NCBI GenBank assembly: GCA_963805325.1
Contig: CAWDTS010000015.1
Location: 1 to 64,000 of the forward strand
Source of the DNA: DASWJZ01 sp963805325
GTDB lineage: Bacteria; Pseudomonadota; Alphaproteobacteria; Rhizobiales; Afifellaceae
DNA length: 64,000 nucleotides
Reading direction: 5' to 3'
Under the pieces are notes generated by a model. That model was not told where the DNA came from, did not search any database, and saw only the letters and a program-made list of their open reading frames with translations. A program made the position numbers and the translations under genes. Below are positions 27,050 through 35,224 of this stretch, in pieces; position 1 is the stretch's first letter; the number at the start of each line of letters is the position of its first letter.

Positions 27050-29493
27050 GTCTTCCCGCTTCGGCCAAGGTTGTGATTGTCGGCGGCGGCATCGTCGGGT
27101 GCTCGGTCGCCTATCATCTCGGCAAGATGGGCTGGAGCGACGTGCTGCTTCTTGAGCGCGCCAAGCTCTCCTCGGGCTCCACCTGGCACGCGGCTGGCCT
27201 CGTCGGGCAGTTGCGCACCAACGCCAACGTCACGCAGCTCCTCGGCTATTCGGTCGCGCTCTACGACAGACTCGAGGCGGAGACCGGGCTCGCCACCGGC
27301 TGGAAGATGAACGGCGGCCTGCGTCTCGCCTGCAACTCGGAACGCTGGATCGAGGTGAAGCGGCAGGCGACGACCGCGCGCTCCTTCGGTCTTGAGATGC
27401 AGCTTCTCTCGCCGAAAGAGGCGCAGGACCTCTGGCCGCTAATGACGGTCGACGACGTGGTCGGCGCGGCGTTTCTCCCGACGGACGGACAGGCGAGCCC
27501 GAGCGACATCGTGCAGGCGCTGGCGCGCGGCGCCCGTTCCGCCGGCGTAACGATCGCCGAGGACACGCCGATCACCGGCATCCGCGTGGAAGGCGGCAAG
27601 GTGCGCGGCGTCGAGACGGCGGCGGGTTTCATCCAGTGTGAAAAGCTCGTCATCGCCTGCGGACAATGGTCGCGCGCCATCGGCAAGATGGCCGGCGTCA
27701 ACATCCCGCTCGTCTCCGTGCAGCACCACTATGCGATCACCGAGAAGATCGACGGCGTGACGCCCAACCTGCCGACGCTGCGCGATCCCGACCGCCTTAC
27801 CTACTACAAGGAGGAAGTGGGCGGGCTGATCATGGGCGGCTACGAGCAGAACCCGGTCCCCTGGGCCGAAGACGGCATTCCGGACGGCTTCCACTTCACG
27901 CTGCTCGATCCCGACTGGGATCATTTCGGCCCCGTCATGGAGCTTGCGCTTCCGCGCGTTCCGGCGCTCGAGCACACGGGTATCAAGCAACTTATCAACG
28001 GGCCGGAAAGCTTCACGCCAGACGGCAATTTCATCCTCGGCGAGGCGCCGGAAGTGCGCGGCGTCTTCGTCGCGGCCGGCTTCAACGCCTTTGGCATCGC
28101 GTCGGGCGGCGGCGCCGGCATGGCGCTCGCGGAATGGGTCGCGAAGGGCGAGCCGCCCTACGATCTATGGCCGGTGGATATCCGCCGCTTCGGCAAGAAC
28201 CACCTCGACGTCGACTGGGTCAGGACGCGCACGCTCGAAGCCTATTCGAAGCACTACACGATGGCCTGGCCGTTCGAGGAATTCTCTTCCGGCCGGCCGC
28301 TCCGCCGTTCGCCGCTCTACGAGCGGCTGAAGGTGCGCGGCGCGGTCTTCGGCGAAAAGCTTGGCTGGGAGCGACCGAACTGGTTCGCCGACGTCACCTC
28401 CGACCAACCGCGCGAGGACATCTACTCCTACGGCCGCCAGAACTGGTTCGCGGCGGTCGGACGCGAGCACGAAGCGGCGCGCGAGCGTGTGGCGGTTTTC
28501 GACCAGACGTCGTTCGCGAAATTCCTCATGGTCGGACACGACGCTGAAGCCGCACTTTCCTGGATCTGCGCGAATGACATAGCCAAACCGCCCGGCCGCC
28601 TGACCTACACGCAGATGCTGAACGCCCGCGGCGGCATCGAATGCGACCTGACCGTCGCGCGGCTAGCGGACGACCGCTTCTACATCGTCACCGGCACCGG
28701 CTTCGCCACGCACGATTTCGACTGGATATCGAAGCACATACCGGACGGCCTCGACGCGACGCTGATCGACATCACGTCGACGAACGCCGTCTTCTCTCTG
28801 ATGGGTCCCCGCGCCCGCGACGTGCTCGCAGAGGTCACGCGCGACGACGTGTCGAACGAGAGCTTCCCCTTCGGCGCGTGCCGGACGATTGCGCTCGGCG
28901 GCGCGCCGGTGCTGGCGCTCCGCGTTACCTATGTCGGCGAACTCGGGTGGGAGCTGCACGTGCCCGTGGAGTTCGCGAGGAACGTCTATCTGCGGCTGAC
29001 GCGGGCCGGGACAGAGTTCGGTCTCGCCGATGCAGGCTATCGGGCGATCGAATCCCTTCGCCTGGAAAAGGCCTATCGCGCCTGGGGCGCCGATATCGGG
29101 CCGGACCACAATCCGCTGATGGCGGGGCTCGGCTGGGCGGTGAAGTCCCGCAAGAACATCCCATTCCTCGGCCGCGAGGCAATCGAAGCGGCGAGGCAGA
29201 AACCCCTTCCCCGGCTCCTCTCCGGTTTCACGGTCGACGATCCGGATATCGTGCTTCTCGGCCGCGAGACGATCTTCCGCAACGGCAAGCGTGTCGGCTG
29301 GCTCTCCTCCGCCGGCTGGGGCTACACGGTCGAAAGGAACATCGGTCTCGGCTATGTCCGCGATCCCGACGGCGTCGACGCGGATTATGTGATGAGTGGC
29401 GACTACGAGCTCGAGGTCGCGACCGAGCGCTTGCCTGCCGAGCCATTCCTGAAGCCGCTCTACGATCCCGACATGAAGCGGATCAAAGTCTGA
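27046..29493 (+). CDS. FAD-dependent oxidoreductase, dimethylglycine/sarcosine dehydrogenase-like (paralogue 1)
   Basis: This 815-residue protein has an N-terminal FAD-binding fold (VVIVGGGIVGCSVAYHL) and the motif GSTWHAAGLVG, whose histidine is the covalent flavin attachment site in dimethylglycine and sarcosine dehydrogenases. The DAO domain runs to about 400. The C-terminal GcvT-like aminomethyltransferase domain (from about 430) contains FDQTSFAKFLMVG and YVGELGWELHVPVEF and would bind tetrahydrofolate. It should oxidise an N-methyl group and pass the one-carbon unit to folate. It is coupled to the kinase upstream and 3 bp from paralogue 2. Confidence 0.88.
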   Translation: MSLPASAKVVIVGGGIVGCSVAYHLGKMGWSDVLLLERAKLSSGSTWHAAGLVGQLRTNANVTQLLGYSVALYDRLEAETGLATGWKMNGGLRLACNSERWIEVKRQATTARSFGLEMQLLSPKEAQDLWPLMTVDDVVGAAFLPTDGQASPSDIVQALARGARSAGVTIAEDTPITGIRVEGGKVRGVETAAGFIQCEKLVIACGQWSRAIGKMAGVNIPLVSVQHHYAITEKIDGVTPNLPTLRDPDRLTYYKEEVGGLIMGGYEQNPVPWAEDGIPDGFHFTLLDPDWDHFGPVMELALPRVPALEHTGIKQLINGPESFTPDGNFILGEAPEVRGVFVAAGFNAFGIASGGGAGMALAEWVAKGEPPYDLWPVDIRRFGKNHLDVDWVRTRTLEAYSKHYTMAWPFEEFSSGRPLRRSPLYERLKVRGAVFGEKLGWERPNWFADVTSDQPREDIYSYGRQNWFAAVGREHEAARERVAVFDQTSFAKFLMVGHDAEAALSWICANDIAKPPGRLTYTQMLNARGGIECDLTVARLADDRFYIVTGTGFATHDFDWISKHIPDGLDATLIDITSTNAVFSLMGPRARDVLAEVTRDDVSNESFPFGACRTIALGGAPVLALRVTYVGELGWELHVPVEFARNVYLRLTRAGTEFGLADAGYRAIESLRLEKAYRAWGADIGPDHNPLMAGLGWAVKSRKNIPFLGREAIEAARQKPLPRLLSGFTVDDPDIVLLGRETIFRNGKRVGWLSSAGWGYTVERNIGLGYVRDPDGVDADYVMSGDYELEVATERLPAEPFLKPLYDPDMKRIKV

Positions 29494-29496
29494 CGC

Positions 29497-31915
29497 ATGG
29501 CCGACAGCCAAGCCCGCATCGTCATCATCGGCGGAGGAGCGATCGGAACTTCGATCGCCTATCATCTCGCACGCGCCGGCGAGCGTGACGTTGTGCTTCT
29601 CGAAAAGTCACAGCTCACGCACGGCTCGACCTGGCACGCCGCCGGCCTCGTCGGCCAGCTCCGCTCAAAGAAGAACCTGACGCGGCTGATGCAAAATTCC
29701 GTCGCGGTCTTCGACCGGCTGGAAACGGAATCCGGCCAGGCGATCGACTGGCGCAAGGCCGGCTCGCTTCGCATCGCCTCAAGCCAGGAACGGCTGGCGG
29801 AGATCCGCCGCTCGCTGACCCAGGCGAAGGGCTTCGGCTTCGAGGCTTATGAAGTGAGCGCCGAGGAGGCGAAAGCCCGCTTTCCCTGGATGACCACCGA
29901 TGGCGTCGTCGGCGCGGCGTGGATTCCGTCCGACGGCTACATCGACCCCTATTCGCTCACCATGGCCTACGCCAAGGCCGCGCGCGCCGGCGGCGTCACG
30001 ATCCGCGAAGGTGTGCGCGTCACCGGCTTTGAGATCGAAGGCGGTCGCGTCAAGGCGGTCGTCACAGATCACGGAACGATCCAATGCGAGATCGTCGTCA
30101 ACGCCGCCGGCATCTGGGCGAAGCGCGTTGGCGAGATGGCGGGCGTCGCGATCGCCGCCGGTGCGGTCGAGCACCAATACGTCGTCACCGAGAAGAAGCT
30201 CGACACGACGAACGCGACGCCGACTTTCCGCGACCCCGACCGCATCTTCTATCTGAAGCCGGACGTCGGCGCGTTCGCGATCGGCGGCTGGGAAAAGAAC
30301 GCACCAGCTTGCTGGCGCGAGGGCGTGCCGTTCGAATTCGCGCGCGAGCTTTTCCCGGAGAATTTCGAGCGCTTCGAGCCGATCCTCCTCGGCGCGGCGG
30401 AGCGCCTGCCGGTCCTGAACGAAATCGGCATCCAGACGCTGATCAACGGACCGATCCCGGTCTCCGCCGACGGCGAGCCGGTGATGGGGCTCGCGCCGGA
30501 GCTCGAGAATTTCTTCGTCGCCTGCGGCTTCACAGCGGGCATCGCCGCATCCGGCGGCGCCGGCGAGGCGATGGCGCATTGGATTCTCGACGGCGACCCG
30601 GGCATGGACCTCTGGCCCTTCGACATCCGCCGCTTCTCCAAGCATCAGGCGAACCGCCGATCACCTCGCCGCGCGCAGCTCCGAATCCTACGGCGACTAC
30701 TATTCGATCCACTGGCCGGCGGCGGAATTGAGAGTCGCGCGTGGCGCACGGCGCAGCCCGCTCTACGGTCTGCTCAAGGCGCGCGGCGCGATCTACGGAT
30801 CGAAAGCCGGCTGGGAGCGCCCGCTCTGGTTCGACACCGGCGAAGTCGCCGGAAGCGAGACGCCAAGCTTCGAGCAAAAGCCCGGCTGGTTCGATGCTGT
30901 CGGTCGCGAGCACAGGGCTGTGCGCGAGGCGGTGGCGCTCTTCGACCAGACCTCGTTCTCGAAATTCGAGGTCTTCGGACGCGGCGCCTTTGCCGCGCTT
31001 CAGAAGATCGCCGCGAACGATCTCGACTGCCCGCCCGGTGCGTGCGTCTACACGCAGCTCTGCAACGAGAAGGGCGGGATCGAAGCCGACCTTACCGTCA
31101 TGCGGCTCGCGAAAGACCGTTTCTATGTCGTGACCGGCAGCCAGTTCGGCGTGCGCGATTCCGGCTGGATCAGCCGACATCTGCCGCGCGACGGCTCAGC
31201 CGGGATTCGCGAAGTCACCTCGGCCTACGCCGTCCTCAACATCGTCGGCCCGCGCTCTCGCGACATCCTGCAAGCGACGACCGACGACGATCTTTCCAAC
31301 GCCGCCTTCCCCTATCTCACCGTGCGCGAGATCGAGATCGGCCTTGCGACGGGTGTGCGCGCCGCGCGCGTCGGTTATGTCGGCGAGCTTGGGTGGGAAC
31401 TTCACGTGCCGACGGAATACGCAGCGCACGTCTATGAGCGGCTGATGGAGACGGGCGCCGACCTTGGACTGATCGACGCCGGTTATCGCACTGTCGAATT
31501 GCTCAGACTTGAGAAGGGCTACGTCTATTGGTCGTCGGACGTGACGCCGGACACCAATCCCTACGAAGCCGGCCTCGGCTTCGCCGTTGCTCTCGACAAG
31601 GGCGAGTTCCTCGGCCGCGATGCGCTTGCGAAGATCAAGGCCGAAGGCCCGTCGCGCCGGCTCGCGACACTGACCGTGGACGGCTTCGCACCGTTGATCG
31701 GCGGCGAGACCATCCTGTCGGACGGTACAGTTGTCGGCACCACGACCAGCGCCGGCTACGGCTACACGCTCGGGAAGACCATCGCGCTCGGGTTTCTGCC
31801 TGCCGACCTCGCGAAGGATGCGGCGCTTTCCATCGAAGCCTACGGAAAGCTTTATCCGGCGGCGCGCGGCCCGCGCAGCCTCTACGATCCGAAGGGAGAA
31901 AGGCTGAGGAGTTGA
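29497..31915 (+). CDS. FAD-dependent oxidoreductase, dimethylglycine/sarcosine dehydrogenase-like (paralogue 2, frameshifted near 30650)
   Basis: It has the same domain order as the preceding gene: IVIIGGGAIGTSIAYHL, the flavin-linking GSTWHAAGLVG, then a GcvT-like half with FDQTSFSKFEVFG and YVGELGWELHVPTEY. Removing one C near 30650 joins SKHQANR to DHLAARSSESYGDYYSIHWP and gives 805 residues. The two paralogues share layout but differ in many positions around the flavin and substrate pocket, so they could act on successive N-methyl steps such as dimethylglycine and then sarcosine. That division of labour is inference. Confidence 0.87.
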
Positions 31916-31935
31916 TGGGCTCGCACCGGCGTCCT

Positions 31936-31981
31936 GCGTCCTTCGAGGCTTGGCCTTCGGCCTCGCACCTCAGGATGAGGA
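31936..31981 (+). repeat. rhizobial-type palindromic element, copy 1
   Basis: The unit has outer arms CGTCC and GGATG, inner arms CGAGG and CCTC, and a variable centre. It resembles a palindromic unit often seen between genes in Rhizobiales. It lies just after the second dehydrogenase gene. Copy 2 lies 74 bp further on in inverted orientation. Confidence 0.7.
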
Positions 31982-32055
31982 AGGTCTGTGAATTGTAACC
32001 AGCAGCCCCGACCGCTCGTCTTCGCCCAGCCATCTCCCTCCAAGCCCCACCCACT

Positions 32056-32100
32056 TTCCTCATGGTGAGGTGCGAGCGACAGCGAGCCTCGAACCACGCA
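32056..32100 (-). repeat. rhizobial-type palindromic element, copy 2 (inverted)
   Basis: Read on the minus strand this copy has outer arms CGTGG and CCATG and the same inner TTCGAGGCT and CACCTCA segments as copy 1. The CC-GG pair at the base of the stem in copy 1 is replaced by GG-CC here, a double compensatory change that preserves pairing. It lies 23 bp before the second kinase gene. Confidence 0.7.
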
Positions 32101-32122
32101 ACACGATGAAGCGAGAAAGCCG

Positions 32123-33031
32123 ATGAGCGAATACATCGAACAGGCGCGAACCGCGCTCGCGGCGATACCGCTGATCGGCACTGCGTCGATCACCCGCCTC
32201 GGCGGGCTCACCAATCTGGTCTTCAAGGTCGAAGCTGGCCACCTTAATTATTGCCTGCGCCTGCCGGGCAAGGGCACCGAGGCCTACATCAACCGCAAGG
32301 TCGAGGCGGTAAACGCCCGCGCGGCGGCGGCTTCCGGCGTCTCGCCGGATGTCATCCATTTCGGTGACGACGGCGTCATGCTCACACCCTTCATCGCAGG
32401 CATGACGATGTCTCCGGATCTCTTCCGTCGCGTGCAGGGCGCCGTCGAACGCGCCGCGATCGCCTTCCGCACACTTCATGACAATGCGCCGGAATTCGCC
32501 TTCCGCTTCGAGCTCTTCAAAATGATCGACGACTATCTCGAAGTGCTGGCGAAGCTCGGCGCGGAGCTACCTGAGGGCTATCACGACGCCGTCGCAGAGG
32601 CCGGCGCCGTGCGCGAGGCGCTGGCTGCGCACCCGGTGGCGCTCAAACCCTGCCATTGCGATCCGCTGTCGGAGAACTTCCTCGACACGGGCACGCGCAT
32701 GTGGATCGTCGATTGGGAATATTCGGGCATGAACGACCCGATGTGGGACCTCGGCGACCTCTCGGTCGAAGCGGGGCTCGACGACGCGCAGGACAGGCGG
32801 CTGATCGAGGCCTATTTCGGTGGGCCGGCGAGCGCCTTCGATGTCGGCCGCATGGTCATCTACAAGGCGATGTGCGATCTCCTGTGGACGCTCTGGGGCC
32901 TGATCCAGCACGCCAACAAGAATCCGGCGGAAGATTTCTGGGCCTATTCGTTGAACCGCTTCGCGCGCTGCCGCGCGCTGATGCGCTCGCCGAAATTCTC
33001 CGCGCACATCGAGGCGGTCCGGCGCGGCTGA
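32123..33031 (+). CDS. APH/choline-kinase-like phosphotransferase (paralogue 2)
   Basis: A 302-residue kinase of the APH/ChoK fold: RLGGLTNLVFKVEAGHLNYCLR at the nucleotide loop, LRLPGKGTEAYINRKVE, catalytic CHCDPLSENFLDTG and VDWEYSGMNDPMWDLGDLS. The HCDPxxxN loop and the DWEYSGMND segment closely match bacterial LicA/choline kinase proteins. Its closest relative in the window is the gene at 38400. It follows the two dehydrogenases after a repeat-bearing 207-bp gap. It is probably a cytosolic kinase of choline, ethanolamine or another small alcohol; the substrate is unproven. Confidence 0.85.
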   Translation: MSEYIEQARTALAAIPLIGTASITRLGGLTNLVFKVEAGHLNYCLRLPGKGTEAYINRKVEAVNARAAAASGVSPDVIHFGDDGVMLTPFIAGMTMSPDLFRRVQGAVERAAIAFRTLHDNAPEFAFRFELFKMIDDYLEVLAKLGAELPEGYHDAVAEAGAVREALAAHPVALKPCHCDPLSENFLDTGTRMWIVDWEYSGMNDPMWDLGDLSVEAGLDDAQDRRLIEAYFGGPASAFDVGRMVIYKAMCDLLWTLWGLIQHANKNPAEDFWAYSLNRFARCRALMRSPKFSAHIEAVRRG

Positions 33032-33051
33032 AGCTCGCCGCCACGCGAGGC

Positions 33052-33078
33052 GGCGGAGCGGTCGCCCGCTCCGCCTTT
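33052..33078. terminator. hairpin terminator between convergent genes
   Basis: A 10-bp perfect stem, GGCGGAGCGG (33052-33061) with CCGCTCCGCC (33066-33075), with a 4-base loop and TTT after it. It fills the gap between the kinase stop and the orphan binding-protein stop and can serve both strands. Confidence 0.7.
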
Positions 33079-33088
33079 GGCTTCGTGG

Positions 33089-34192
33089 CTATTTGCCCCA
33101 GATCTTCTTGTATTCGTCGCGATAGCCGTTGTCGGGGTCGAACACGTTGTTCGGGCCGCCGTCAAAGGCGATGTTGTCCGGCGTCACGAGATGCACGCCG
33201 GGCACGTATCCCGACCACTTCTCCCCGGCGAGCGCGCGGTTGATCTCGTCAACGAGCTGCCAGCCCTGCATGGTCAGCGGCTCCGGAACCGTCGCCGCCT
33301 GATAGTCCTTGTTGCGGATGCGCGCGTAGGCCGACTCCGATCCGTCGCCGGCGGAGATGTTGTAGGGCGCGCCGTCGCCGGTCTTGCCCGCCGCCGTCAA
33401 CGAAGGCGCCATGAAGTCGTAGTAGAGGTCGTTGATCGCGAGCGAGTAAGTCCACTTGTCGCCGAACTTGGCGAGCAGGCTCGTGGTGAGCTGCGGCACG
33501 CGGTTGGCCGTATCGGCGAGCGGAGTGTCCTCGAACGAGAGAACTTCGCAGCCGGAGCACTGCTTGATCACCGCCTCCATGGCGCGGCCCTTGGCGATGG
33601 CGATGGCGTAGGCGGAGTTGGCAAAGACCACGACACCGGCCTTCCCGTCGGACTGCGCGATCGCGTACATCGCCGCGACCTTGGCGACCTGCATGGAGTT
33701 GGTGGTCACGTTCGCGACGATCGGCGAGTCATCGAGCGGCCCCGGCTTCGGCCCGGCATGCCAGCCGACGACGACGATGCCCTGCGCGGCGGCCTTCTCC
33801 AAACCGTCCTTCTGCTGCACGGCGTCGCTGCCGCCGAGAATGATCGCGTCCGGCTTGAGCGCAATCGCCTGAGTGAGAGCGGTTGCCTGTCCTTGGATCG
33901 AGCCCTGCCCGTCGATGACGCGGACGTTCCAGCCGATTACCTTGCCGGCCGCCTGCACACCGTCGGCAACGCCCTGGATGCCGCCGTTGCGCATGTCGCC
34001 GGCGACATAGATGATCGTCTTGCCATCGGCCGCCTTGGGTCCGGTCGTCGGCCCGTCCCATTTGTCGGCGCGGCTGGTAGCGGCTGCGACGACCGCTTTG
34101 GCCTCGTCGACGAAGGCGTCCGCGTAGGCAGCGCCGGCCGTCGCAGCAAGCGCCGCAAGGCCTACGGTGGTGAATAGCAACCCTCTTCTCAT
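33089..34192 (-). CDS. orphan sugar-type ABC substrate-binding protein
   Basis: The 367-residue protein has a Sec signal peptide (MRRGLLFTTVGLAALAATAG, cleavage near AYADA) and a Peripla_BP_4-like domain with DGKTIIYVAGDMRNGGIQGV, QGQATALTQAIALKPDAIIL and VFANSAYAIAIAKGRAMEAV. Two cysteines in KQCSGCEV may form a disulfide. ATG 34192 was chosen for the GGAGGAAA box; an ATG five codons upstream lacks one. No permease or ATPase gene flanks it, so it must work with components encoded elsewhere or act as a chemoreceptor ligand-binding partner. Confidence 0.82.
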   Translation of the reverse strand: MRRGLLFTTVGLAALAATAGAAYADAFVDEAKAVVAAATSRADKWDGPTTGPKAADGKTIIYVAGDMRNGGIQGVADGVQAAGKVIGWNVRVIDGQGSIQGQATALTQAIALKPDAIILGGSDAVQQKDGLEKAAAQGIVVVGWHAGPKPGPLDDSPIVANVTTNSMQVAKVAAMYAIAQSDGKAGVVVFANSAYAIAIAKGRAMEAVIKQCSGCEVLSFEDTPLADTANRVPQLTTSLLAKFGDKWTYSLAINDLYYDFMAPSLTAAGKTGDGAPYNISAGDGSESAYARIRNKDYQAATVPEPLTMQGWQLVDEINRALAGEKWSGYVPGVHLVTPDNIAFDGGPNNVFDPDNGYRDEYKKIWGK

Positions 34193-34218
34193 AACGATTT
34201 CCTCCATATTGTTGAACG

Positions 34219-34239
34219 CCAGAAACTTTCGAATTCTGG
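34219..34239. promoter_or_regulatory. possible operator palindrome upstream of the orphan binding protein
   Basis: The arms CCAGAA (34219-34224) and TTCTGG (34234-34239) are inverted around a 9-base AT-rich spacer, 27-47 bp before the start codon. This size and symmetry suit a LacI-type or other dimeric regulator, but no regulator gene is adjacent. Confidence 0.35.
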
Positions 34240-34393
34240 TTTTTGTTATTCGACGATTGGTTTGACCGAAAAGCGACCGCGTTTGTCCAGAAAAATCAAC
34301 GCGTCGCTACCCGACGCCCACGTCACCCGCCGGGAACGCGCCTGTGCCACGATGCCGCGACAACCGACTGGTGTCGTTGGCCGGAACGACGAT

Positions 34394-35224
34394 TTAGCGT
34401 TGCGCAGAGGCGCCGTCGTCGAAGAGCCCCCTCGCGCCTGCGAAGAGCGCATCCTTGAGTGCGACGGCGGGCGGATCGGGCAGCACCTTTGGCGGACCTT
34501 GGGTCGGAACGGCGCCGACGCTCACCACCCCGATCGTCAGATCGCCATCGGTGAAATAAGGATCGCCACCGCCGTTTCGCCCGAAGAGGGTCAGTCCGAT
34601 ACCGGTCACGTCGTAGGTCTCGGTCAGCATATGCGCCGCCGAGAGGTCGGCCACCAGGAGGTCGCGCTCGGCATCGACGTCCGGTGCGATGTGGTGGGTG
34701 ATCTCGCCGGTGTAGTGGCTCAAGCCGACACCACGGTCGAACGTGACGGAGCCGAGCCACACGGGCCGCGCGTCCTGCCACTCCCCAAGCGTTTCGAAAA
34801 AGCGCACGTGGTTACGCCTGTCGGCGCTGTTGCCGACCGGCTTCTCGAAGGCGAAGGCCTGTTCCTTGCCATCGTAGAAGAGCGGGCTGACGGGTGCATC
34901 GCGAAACGGCCGGTCGAAGAGCACGCTTCCAGCAATCTCGATGCTGGTCTTCAGCGTCACCGCATCGGCCGGATACCAGCCGGCAGCCGCAAGCGCGCGG
35001 ATCGCCTCTTCCTTGCTGCCGACGAGGCCGACATTCAGTGGATCGCCGGGGATGCCGTCGGCCGTGACGGTCACCATCGGCCGGCCCTCGAGGCCCGGCT
35101 CGTGCTCGTAATGCGTCCACACACGCGGTAGCGCGACATAAGCGACAAGGAAATAAAGGACGAAGAGGATCGCGACCGTCCAGACGATGCGGCGCAGCCG
35201 GCCGCGCCGTCGCCGCGGGATCAT
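34394..35224 (-). CDS. LssY C-terminal domain protein
   Basis: The 276-residue protein has a basic N-terminus, one transmembrane helix (IVWTVAILFVLYFLVAYVAL) and an extracytoplasmic LssY_C-type domain with GDPLNVGLVGSKEEAIRALAAAGWYPAD, SVLFDRPFRDAPVSPLFY and NHVRFFETLG. The LssY_C domain is found alone or fused to PAP2 phosphatases and its biochemical role is not established. The gene overlaps the end of putA by 4 bp (ATGA), implying coexpression with proline oxidation. I found no catalytic signature. Confidence 0.75.
   Translation of the reverse strand: MIPRRRRGRLRRIVWTVAILFVLYFLVAYVALPRVWTHYEHEPGLEGRPMVTVTADGIPGDPLNVGLVGSKEEAIRALAAAGWYPADAVTLKTSIEIAGSVLFDRPFRDAPVSPLFYDGKEQAFAFEKPVGNSADRRNHVRFFETLGEWQDARPVWLGSVTFDRGVGLSHYTGEITHHIAPDVDAERDLLVADLSAAHMLTETYDVTGIGLTLFGRNGGGDPYFTDGDLTIGVVSVGAVPTQGPPKVLPDPPAVALKDALFAGARGLFDDGASAQR

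Noticed and set aside
5250..30660. Programmed ribosomal frameshifting in the split genes
   Set aside because: No slippery heptamer or downstream structure recurs at the sites, too many unrelated genes are affected, and all need removal of an inserted base.
31528..31998. Plus-strand frame running from the second dehydrogenase into the repeat region
   Set aside because: It overlaps the GcvT-like domain in another frame and ends in repeat sequence.
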